Assembly: GCA_902767275.1 (NCBI GenBank)
Contig: CACXGY010000058.1
Coordinates: 1 to 48,551, forward strand
Reading direction: 5' to 3'
Length of the DNA: 48,551 bases
Origin: an uncultured bacterium
GTDB taxonomy: Bacteria; Cyanobacteriota; Vampirovibrionia; Gastranaerophilales; Gastranaerophilaceae
Position 1 is the stretch's first letter. Every line of letters starts with the position of its first letter. Shown in pieces: positions 9,101 to 21,100 of this stretch. The position numbers and the translations under genes are program-made. The notes beneath the pieces were generated by a model. It ran no database searches and was not told the origin of the DNA. It was given only the letters and a program-made list of their open reading frames with translations.

Positions 9101-12100
9101 TTGCTCGCATTTGACAGATTTATATCATTAAATATAAGCGTTCGAGTTGAATAGTTGTCAATTCTTATGCCCGGAGTAGCAACTCTAAAGTTACCACTAC
9201 CTTCTATATTTGAATTTACAGCACCATCTACTATTATATGAGATGCTTGAGGATTAATATCATTGAATACAATCTGATAAACACCGCTTTTCTGTTCATA
9301 TTCCGACTCCGGAGTCGCTTCAACCTCATTATAATATGCTGTTAAATTTTCTTGTTTCTTTTCTAAAAGTTTTACATTTTCAATGCTTGCATCAAGTTTT
9401 TCCTGATATGGAATGATTTGCTCATTATATCTTGTTATCTCACCATTAAATATCTTAATTTCATCACAAGTTTTTACGGTTCCGCCATCCACAGTTTCAG
9501 TTTTAGGATTGGCTACCGCAACATATTTACCTGATGTATTTTTATATGTTGTAAATGCACCGGTATCAGAAGGTTTTACATTTGAATAGACGGTAGTGTA
9601 CCCCGTTGAAACTGTTGTTATCTGTGTTTCTGACAAACCGTAATCTTTTGTTTGTAAAAATTGCAGCATTGTAGGCTCAGCTATTTTTACATCATGCCCG
9701 TAATTATAAACCTTTATCTCTGCTAACGTTGAATCAAAAGCACCTGAAATCACATTAAACTGTTCCTGCGTTATTTGATCAGCCCCTGTCCCTATAATTT
9801 TTGTGTTATCAACACCATAATTACTCTTAAAAGTTGCTATCTGTTCTTCTGTTAAATTACTGATAGTCTGTCTTTGGGCATCTGTTAATTCATAGGAATC
9901 TGCATTGTCAATAAATTTCGACATTGTAGGAATTTCTTTTTTATCAAAATGCCCATAGTTATACGCATTAACTTCTTCAAGTCTATCAGAATAATCACTT
10001 GATATTTGGTCATACTGAGCCTGAGTTATTCTATCAGTATCTTCGTCACTTTGTTTAATAACTAACGCTTTTATATCATTTTTTATTAAATTATTAAACT
10101 CCCCGTTTCCGTCATCATCAGCCACGGAATTTTTCATTTCATATCCGTCTGCAACAAGTCCGTTAATATCATCAAGTTTTACCTGAACATTATCTTTTTT
10201 CGAATTCAAATCAGCAATCACAGGTGCTGCCTCATTTATAACCTTATTTGTTTCTTCCAATGATTCTTCAATATTATCCAACTCTATTGTGATTGAATTT
10301 AATGTTTTCTGTTTTATAACAGAACCAGGGATAGTTTCGTCGTTTGATACAGTATATTCATCATCATAAAAACCAAACGTAACAGATTTATCTACTTTAC
10401 CTTCTCTATTTATCTTCATATACTTACTTGAAGCCTGACCAGCAACAATTTCACCATCCAAAATAAGTTTACTATTCTTATTTACATCATAAACCGTGTA
10501 ATCATTACTATGCGTGATAGGTATCCCTAAGAATGCATAACTGACAGTTTTCCAACCAACATAAGAAGAATTATTACCGCTCCCTGACGAATAATCTATC
10601 TCAACATCATGACCTGATGTAATATCAGCCCCCGAAGCAACATTTATTTTACTATTTATGGCTTTATGTAAAATACCTCCCTCATTTGTTGAAGCAACCG
10701 CAGCATGACACTCTGAATATGCATGTTGATACAAGTCAAATGTTGAAGCATTCATAAAGTTAATATCAACCAAATTCCCTGCTTCAATTGAACCTGAATT
10801 GTTTAAATTATTATTAATATCCAATCTTAACCAAGCATAAGCAGACGGTTTACCCTCAAAGTTGCGAGCATCAGAAACTGTTTTTACCCAAAGGGTATCA
10901 CTCGAATCAAAATTGATATCCATTTCATCGCCTGCAACAAGTTTTGAACTTGAATCAACATTCAATGTATTTGTATTATTAACCTCTAACGTGTTATATC
11001 CCCTAGGGACAGAAATAAACCCATAACCGTTTGCCTCAATTCTTTGTTTAAATCCTGACTTTGTAAGTGCTTTTACAACAAAGTTTTTAGATGCTCTTAA
11101 TTCTGAATTTATAATATCTATAACGCTCGTTTGAGTTAATTTATTTGTTATATTAAAATCATTAACAGCAACAAAACCGCCGGCACCACCGGTATATTCA
11201 ACATATCCGCTATCTTTTGTATGTATATCTGATGTCGTTTCTAATTTAACCTCTTTTGCATTAATTTTTGAATCTTTTATTGATAAATTTGCGTGTGATT
11301 TATACTCATTACTAACATTATTTGTAGTAACAGCCACAAAACCGCCACCGCTATTACTTGCAGATTCATTTACAACAGCAGTATTTTCAACTTTAAACCC
11401 TACGTTTTCTTCTGAATTTATATTTGTTGCAACTTTTTCATCAAGTGAAGAACTGCTTACATTTATTTGAGTCGTAGTATCAAATGTCGTATGTAAACCA
11501 CTTGAACTTACGGAAATAAGCCCGCCTGACCCATCAGATGATATCATATTAAATACATTGTTAGACTTATTAGAAATAGTCCAACTATTTTGTCCTTTTT
11601 TTGTTTGAGTCTTAAAATCAACTATATTTAATACTGATGTACCCGTCAAATTATTTGTCACATCAGGATTATTAACTGCAATAATACCACCGCCGCCTGA
11701 TGATTTACTAACTCTTGATTCTCTTGTCGTATTTAATTCAATTTTTCCTATACCTGCATTGAAATTTCCGCTAATATTACCTGTAGTGTTTGCCGTAAGT
11801 TCAGAAGATATATCTGTAGAAGCACCTCCCGCAAGCAAACTAAAATTAAACGCACTCAAATCGGCATTAGTTGTTGCATTATGAGTACCGACTATATTTG
11901 CCGTACCTATTACTGTGTTATTCCCATCAACATCAAAATTCATTGTGCTTGTATCTTTTGTTTTTGCCTTAACAGCATCAACACTAATCCCTAAAGCCAC
12001 ATTCGTACCTGTGGAATCTGCTTTTGCAGATGAATTTAAGTAAGAATAAATATTTAAACTGTCAGTTGTAAAATCATTTGATTTTAACACGGTCTCTGAT

Positions 12101-15100
12101 TTTGCGGTATTTTCTGCTTTTGCTTGAGAAACAGATGCGAATTTCTGAATAGAAACAGACACATTATATATTTCACCTTTCGCAACCATACCGTTTGAAC
12201 CGTTATCCTTTGCGGTTATAATATTTGTAGTTCCGATATTTTTCAACACAAGACCTGATTTACTGTCAATACCTGATTTGAAAGTCGCATTCATATATGC
12301 ACCTGATTTATCCACAGATACAACACCGCCTAAATCAACAGCAACCACATTAGTTTTTCCTAGTGTGTTCATTGCTCCGTAATCTGTTATAATATCTAGC
12401 CCGTTAGAATTTATTTTTCCTGTAACATTCTCTATCAATGCCCTATTAATTGTACTTACATTAACATCATTTTTAGAAACATTTACAATACTAACTCCTC
12501 GCACACTAACTGTTTGTTTATTAGATTTTAAATCTGTAGTCGTAGTTGAATGCAGATTCAATTTACCTTTAGAATCTATATTTGTTTGTCCTGTAACAAG
12601 TGCCGAACTTTTATTAGTATCCTTGTTTTCAACTAAATCAACAGCAACTACATTTCCGCCTGACACTAAAACATAAGTTGCATCAATGTCGGAATTACTT
12701 GTTGAATTTGAAACCACATCTATATTTCCTCCGGCAATAACAGTTGTTTTTTTATTTGATGATGTATCATTACTATCAGTTGATTTTCCAATATCTGCAA
12801 CCGTTTCTGAGGAATTAGTATAAATAGAAGACCCGCCGGAGAAAGTTACCCCTGAAACATCTACTTTTACGCTTTTTATCTCAACATTTGATGTACTTTT
12901 CGCATTGACAGATATATCGCCTCCGCTTTCTACATTACCTCCGATTATACTTGCATTTGTATTAGATGCCAAATCTACATCTTTAATTCCGACGCTACCT
13001 GTTCCCAAACCGACGGTAACAGTTACGTTCGATAATGAAAGTTTATCATTATTACCTTTTCCCTTTAGTTTTGATTCCGCATTCAAGGCTATATTACCTG
13101 ATGTTTTTAAATTACCGTTTATTCTTGAAACCGAACCTGTTTTAATATCACTATCTGAAGGAGTAGGAGTGAATTTTGGCTTATAATCACCAAGTTTTAT
13201 GAGTGCTTTATCAATATTACTATCTTGTTCTGATTGACTATATGTATCTGTTCTCTTACCGGATTTTAAAAGAACATAATCACCTGCCAGTCCAACCAAG
13301 CCCATCGACACACCAACATTTGTTTTATCGTATTCTAAAATATTTTCAGATTGAATATTTGCACTTTTAGCATTAATTTCTCCGCCAATATTGGTTTCTT
13401 GCGTTGTTTGATTACTGTCGGTACCTTCAGTTTCATCAGAACCGGTTATTACATCCGGCAAATCACGCACTGCTGTCACATCTGATTTTATCTCTGATTT
13501 TGCAATACCGTTATTCCATGTCACATCTAATCCAACACCTGCTGCCACACCAAGACCGGCAGCCTGAACCGTACCAATAACATTATTTAAAACAGTATTA
13601 TCACGAGAATAAATACTAATATTACCGACACCATTCATATTTTTTAGTTTTGCATCAATATAAGATAAGGTTTCTGTTTCTATATTTGTAGATATTGCAT
13701 TAACACCGACAGATGCCCCCATCGCAGCACCACCGACACCAATATTTGTATTATCTAAATTTCTTTTTGAATTGGCTTTTAATGTTATATCTCCCGTATT
13801 TGTTGATGAAGTATTTTCAATATAAGTTTTAACTGTATTTGAATAGTTTGTATAAATGACATTTGTCGATAGAGATGCACCTTGTCCGGCAAAAGAAAAA
13901 TTCCCCGTGGTATTTGTCATCTCATCGACACGGTTTGTTAATAAACCGTTGTTATCCTTTTTAACATTAGCAATAATTTCTATATTACCGGATTTTGTAA
14001 TTGTTGAATCTTTTATATACCCTTCTGCATCAGAAGTTATAGTATTAGAGATAACATTAGCGAGAACAGTTGCACCTTGTCCTACAATACCTGCGGAAAA
14101 TATTGCATTTGTTGAACTTATTAAAGAATTCGCTGCAATATTTATTCCACCGGTTGTATTTATTGTTGTATTATTAATATACGCATTTGGTTTATTTGAT
14201 AATGCATTTCTTACAGCATAACCTGCAAGATTTGCACCTTGACCGGCAAAAGAAATCCCAACTATAGCACTCAAATTATCGAGATTATCAAATGATGATA
14301 ATGTAATATCACCATTATTGACTGTAGAATTTTCTATTTTAGAAATTGATTGACCTGTTTTTACCTTTTCATCATTTACAGTCTTTTCACCACCAAAATT
14401 ATTCACAATTGCAACAACATTTGCGGTCAAACCTTGCCCGACTCCACCACCTGCAAGCAATATATTATTTATCATAATATTATGTGCTGAATATGCATTT
14501 GCTCCTGCTTCAGCGGTTGTATTTGTAATATATGAATTGACATCGTCTTCAATATTACTATAATCAACAACAACACCGATATCCGCACCTTTTCCTGCAC
14601 CTTGACCGGATATTACAAGTTGATTCAAATTCATATTAGATTGAGCATCGGTAGTCACAGAACCATTGTTTATAGTTGAATTATCCACCCACGCAGTTAC
14701 TGTTTCAACAAAACTATTAATAACTCCAACTCCGTTTGCACTTCCCGTTGCCGCACCTGCAACAGCGGCAACAGCATCAAAGTTCGTAAAATTCTGTTGA
14801 GATAACACGGTTGTCCCGGTTTTTGTTGAAACAACAGATTTATCAATTTTAGATGTCAAACTTCCTCTTGCCTTGTTTACGATTATTGTTCCTGTTACGG
14901 CACCTTTTCCGCCGGCAGAAACATTAATAGCCCCAACAATAGGTGCAAGTTTACCTAAATCATTCTCACCAATTTCAGAACGCTCTTTTGTATCTTTATT
15001 TACACCTTCGTTCTTATAAGCATCCGTATCTTTAAACCAAGTTCTGAAGAATGCAGTCTTATTACTATAATCTTTATTAAAACCTCTGAATGAATTTACA

Positions 15101-18100
15101 TCAAGTTTGCCGTTACTCGAAGTAATATCAGAATTATAAACACCGGATTCTATAGTTGAGTCCATAACATTAGCAATACCCATACCACTGACACCAACTT
15201 TACCTGATGCCTCAACAGATATTAAATATTCTCTTGCTTCATAATCGGAATCTGATTTTACTTCTATATCATTTGCGGAAGTAATTTTTGTTCTTGAATT
15301 AGAATTATCTCCAACAAGTGCTTTTGTCGTATCTTCAAACAAGTTCAAATATAAAATTCCGCCAACAGATGCCGTTCCTGAACCACCAACAGATAAATCA
15401 ACCCCAAGGCTGTCATTCTTCTGAGTTGAGTTAACCTTAACATTATTTGCTGTGATATCAGAACCTATAATACTTGAAGTTACCTCATCCTTATTTTTAT
15501 TTACATATACAGCACCATTTACCGCTACTTTGCTTGACCCGCTCCCACCTACAAGAACAGTATGTGCAAGTTTTTTAGTATTTGCATTAACACTTAAATC
15601 TCCTGAAAGATACTGTTTTCCTCCGGTTAAAAACGCCTGAGTCTTAGTGTTACCTATTGCAATTATGGAATTTCCGCCGACTGCCGCCTTGCCGCTTGCA
15701 GAGAACTGACCTGCTATTATATTCATTATCGTATAGTCATTGGCATATATAGTAAGTGATGATGCTTTTTTATCATTTGTGCCTAAATCAACCTTTTCTA
15801 CATTAGCCTTGACTACATCATCAAGAACTCTCACTATAACAGAACCTGCCGCACTGATTTTATCTCCGTGTGCCAGACTGTAACCCATATTCCAATTAAA
15901 GAAGAATGAACCTTGTTCAAAATTCTTATCATAATCCTCGGCATTTGTACTCATCTCGGATACATCCCATTCTCCGTCTTTTTTTGTTCCGCCAAATGAG
16001 TTTTCTGCAGTTGCCTGAACCGTCACATTAGCGGCAGATACCGTATTGTTTTTAACTTCTGCCGTAATTGTTTTATTTAAATAATCATAATAAACTACAC
16101 TTCCTATTCCTGCACTACCACCTGCATAAGAAAGGACTCCGCCCCTTTCGTAAATCATTGTATCATCCAGAGCTTTAACAATAAAATCTCCGGTTGATGT
16201 AACATTACCGTATGCAAAAGCCTGAGTTGTATTTTTTATAACATCCACCGCAATATCAGCACCGACAGAATTACCATTTCCACTTGCAACCACTATTGAT
16301 ACAGGAATATAATTGATATACTCTTTGGATGTTGCACTAATTCTTACCTCATAATTTTTACTGTCACCCTCATCTTTTTTAGACTCTATCATAGAGCCGG
16401 CACCCAATTCAGAATGCGTAGTAACCCCGTAATACGAGCCGAGAAGATTTGCCCCAAGTGCAAGACTATCCTTTGTCTTATCTCCTACAACAGTAATACC
16501 TTGATATGAACTGTCATAATCAGATAAAATACTTACGGAGCCATTTGATTTTAATTCTGATTTATTTATTGCCTTTGCCTCAATTGCAGATAAAAGAACG
16601 CCTGCCGCACCGTTAACTTTAAACTCAGAACCCTCTTTTGTTTGCATTCCGAGATTTGCTGCAAGGAATTTCATATCTTCTTTTGCTTCACTACTTAATT
16701 TAACAGATTTTGATTTTGTAATTTTTACATTATCGGTATTTGCAGAAATAGTATTCTTTTCCACATAAATAACAGAACCGATACCAACTCCGAAACCATT
16801 TTGAGCATTTGAAAAATCAATTCCTCCTGCCAATGACATATTTTTAACATCATATTTGGAATGAATATTAACATCACCCGAAGAAACAATAGTAGAATCT
16901 TTAATTAAAGAAGCAACAGTGTTTCCGTACAATTCCGTAACTAAAGCACCGTCAAATGTATAACCGGATGCGGAACCATTCACAATTGCACCTGCAATAC
17001 CTGCTGAATACGCCTTTATCGGCATACTCGCTTCAACCGTAACTGCTCCCGCATTCTCCATTTTAGAATCAATAATTTGTGCTTTTATTGTCTTTTCAAT
17101 AACATCCAAATCAACAGCAATACCGGCAGATGCACCCTTAGACTGTTCCGAGCCGCCTTCGTATGCTGCACCGCCTGTTGCATTAACTATAATTGAGTCA
17201 TTGTCCGCTTTTACATTTGTCGCTATATCACCTGTTACATTTTCAGCATTTTGAACAGTAGTTTTTTGAACAGTTGCTTCCGTTGTATCTTTTATAATAT
17301 TTCCGTTAAAAGAACCGCCTGCCGCAAACTTTTTACCGGAATCTTCTTCTCCTTCATTTTTGGTCATACCAACACCGATAGCAATTCCGACCGATACAAG
17401 TTCATCATCTGCTGTCACATTTAATTCTTTACCGGATTTTTCTGTATAATTTATAGTTACACCATTTTGAGCATCACCTACAACAGATCTTGTTGTAGTC
17501 TTTTTATCATATATATTAACTGCTGCACCTGCTCCGACATTACCTGCTCTTGCAACACCACCGCCTAAATCAACATACAAACTGTTATAATCGGATTTAA
17601 CATCAACTTTTTTCCCGACATTTATGGTTGAATTAGTCAAAACAGACTCAGTTGTTGTCTTATCGTAATACAAATCTACAACACCTGCGGCAGCAAGTGA
17701 AAAGTTATTTCTTGCCTCGCCTGCCCCAACCTGATTGTCAGCCATGTTATCATTGTTGTCACCCGGATTAACACCGCCGTGCCCATCATTAATGTTACCG
17801 TCATTATCGACATTCGCATTTTGATGATTTATATTTGCTTGATTATCTTGAGCATTTGCTGCACCTTGCTGATTCGGATTATTTTGATTAAATAAATTTA
17901 CCAATCCTAACGGGTCATCATCATCAGCCTGTGCATCATTTAAAATATCCATCCAGTTTCCTGCATTTTGCATCTGTTGATTATCATTTTGCTGACCTTC
18001 ATTTGCAGCCTGCTGGCGTTCTCTGTTAACAGATACCCCTCCGGCAAATGCTCCTGCGAAAGCAGCATTGATTGTTTGAGATTTCGTTTCTCCATTAATC

Positions 18101-21100
18101 GTAAGATTTTCGTTAGCCGTCAATGTTGAACCATCAACTTTTGCCCTAACTGTTCTATCAGAATGTGAAACATTCACATCAGCACCGATAGCAACACCGG
18201 TTGATCCATGAGGAACTCTGCCATGTGCACCATCCACTTCTTCGGATTGTTGAGCCAAAGCACCGGTCAATATTATATTTAAAATTTTATCCTTTGAATC
18301 ACGTTCATCTTTAGTTTTTAACAGACTAGTTTCTTGATCTTGATCAATATGACTTGAGGTTGGTTTTATTTTTGCATTACCGGCCTCGACATCAATATTT
18401 TTTGCGTTTTTTATTTCTGAATTTAATATTTCGGCAGCAGTCGTTCCATGCAAATTTTGAACATGAACAGAACCATCAAGCACAAAAGTTTCAGATGTTC
18501 CGCCTGTAGCCAGAGCCGACAAGTAAGATGCCTCAGATGCTGATCTTACGTTTAAATTACCTTTTTTTACATCAACAGTTGAATCCTTAATTTGTGCAGT
18601 TGCATTATTTGTATAATTATCAACCAGAACAGAACCGCCGACACCGGCATGTGTACCACTGAAATTCGGTTCATATTTCCAATCCTGCTGTCCGGGAATA
18701 TAGTAATTGATTTTTGTTATTAAATAATCAACAATACCAACCGCATTATAACCCATAACAGAAGTAACTGCATTAAGTATTGCATTACCATTTTTTACAG
18801 TTACCTCAGAACCGCCTGTAATCGATGCAGTCGTATTATTTATCACATTATTAACCACAACGGAGGCTGAAAATGCAACCGAATTTCCGTTACCCGAACC
18901 TTGTGCAAAATTATTAAGAAATCCCCCTAATCTAAATTTCGGGTGCAAATCTCCATATGTATCAGTTATGTTTTGATCTGCAACTCCCTCCCAAGATACA
19001 GCAGGTTTACTTCCGGCAGCATTGTGTCCTGGATAAATTGAATCAAAATTCCAATTATTTGCTGGATCACCCTCCATAACAACACCTGCGGATATGTCTT
19101 TAACCCCAAATATTTCAAAAGGAAGGGATAACCCGAATTTAATACTACCGGCATTCATTGGAAGTTGTGTTATTGAATCAAGTGTCAATTCATCAACCGT
19201 AACCTTAGAATTTCTATCTATATTTGAAATTGTAGTGTTTGTTTCATCATTTATAATAAGTGCAACTCCGGCACCATAATACGCTTCCCCTACGGCATCA
19301 GTAAATGCTTGATTTCCTAATAAATCAACCGTAAAAGACTTAACATCAAGACTTTTTGCATTAACGGTTGAGTTTTCGATTTTTGCAGTAGCACTATTAT
19401 CCGAAACATTCCAGAGAAAAACACCGCCAACTTGAAGTTTGGCATCATCTGCCTGCTCCATATTAACATCCATATTTCCTATCTTGAAAAGTTTTTTAAT
19501 AGTACCTTTCATATAATTGTTTTTAAATGCTTTTATTTTATCTTTAACCCCTTGATCAAATGTTTTAGGGTGAGTACCTCTATAATTATCATCATTGGCA
19601 GATGCTTCAATTGCATTTTTTGTAACATTAAGACTTTGGGCAATCACTCTTACCCCACCATCTTCACCCTCTCCTTCAACTGTAATTGTTGAATCTTTAA
19701 TGAGTGCTTTTACCTCATTTTTAGAACGATTGAATAAAATAGAAAATGCTGCACCGGAACCATACGAATCTTGACTCATAAAATCATTTTTACCGACTGT
19801 TGCTATTTGATTTAATTCATTTTCTGTTTCACTCATATTAACTGCAATAACATCCAAAGTTGAAGCATTCACTTCAGAACTGTCAATAATTGCATGCGTA
19901 TCAGTTATATTGGAATAATTTAAAAGAGTCATAACAAGGGCATTAGTGGCATCCATTTCTACCAGACTTGAATTAGAAATAGAAACACTTCCGCTATTTG
20001 AAGATACTGCAGATATACTCACATCGGAATCTGCATTTATAACTGATTTATTAACAATATCAACAGTTGAAACAGTTTTTGTCCCCAAACCATATAGCAG
20101 TGCAGGAATTGCCTGTCCTAATACTTTTGAATTTATATCTAACTCTGCTTCTGCATTTGATGAAATATCAACATTATTTTTTGCATTGATTGTAGTCTTA
20201 TCAACTTTTACAATAGCATTTGCTCTACCACCTTCAAATCCTGTAAATACATCACTGCTGAAATATTCACTCGCTTTGGCTTCATCATTCAAAACTAAGT
20301 CAAAAATAGTCGGTTTTAAAAGGTTAACATTAGTTTTTGTTTTAGACAAAGAATTTGCTTCAATTTTTACATTTTTTCCGCTTATTTCAGAATTTGTAAT
20401 CTCTATTTTTGAAGTTGCCTCATCTGCGACTCCGAACCCGAGAGAATCAATGTGATCTTGAGTCCAAGAAGAAGTATCTGTTGGCAAATCCACAATCCTT
20501 TGAGTTTTTGAATTTGCAAGAACCGTTACTTCATCCCCGCCTAATTGAGCGTTATCAATAATAACTTTTGCTTCTTTGACAAGTTCAGGTTCATCTTCAT
20601 TTTCATACCCTGCCACAATTTTTACCTTACCGTTATCAAGTGCAAAATGAGTTGTATCGGTTATATTATTTGATACCAAATTATTGAATAGTTCCTTTGC
20701 TGCATCTTCTGACTCAATCACTTGATTATTATTCCCGACACCTGCTATCATTCCTGCTTTATCAGCAGCAGAACCTTGTACTGTGATAGAATCTCCATAC
20801 AAATTTATATTCTCTCTAGCAATAATTTTCCCGTTTACAACAATATTCCCGTGCGAGTCAGAAATCAGACCCTGATACCCTGATGCACCATGTTCATAAT
20901 TTGACAGTGAGCCATTTTCTACCGCATTCCTAAATGAGTCAAACTTAGCAGTAGACGGAGTCATTAAAGAGAGCGAACCCACATTTAATACTCCTGATGC
21001 ACCTATCACAATACCGTTAGGTGATACAAAAATAGCGTGACCGTTATAAAAATTATTACCCTTCATTGTATTAACAATACCGTTAATATTAACTTGGTTT

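Noticed and set aside
19946..20455. 169-codon plus-strand ORF, and the other plus-strand ORFs opposite the giant gene
   Set aside because: Low-complexity mirror frames of the repeat-rich adhesin coding sequence; no ribosome sites and no family features.
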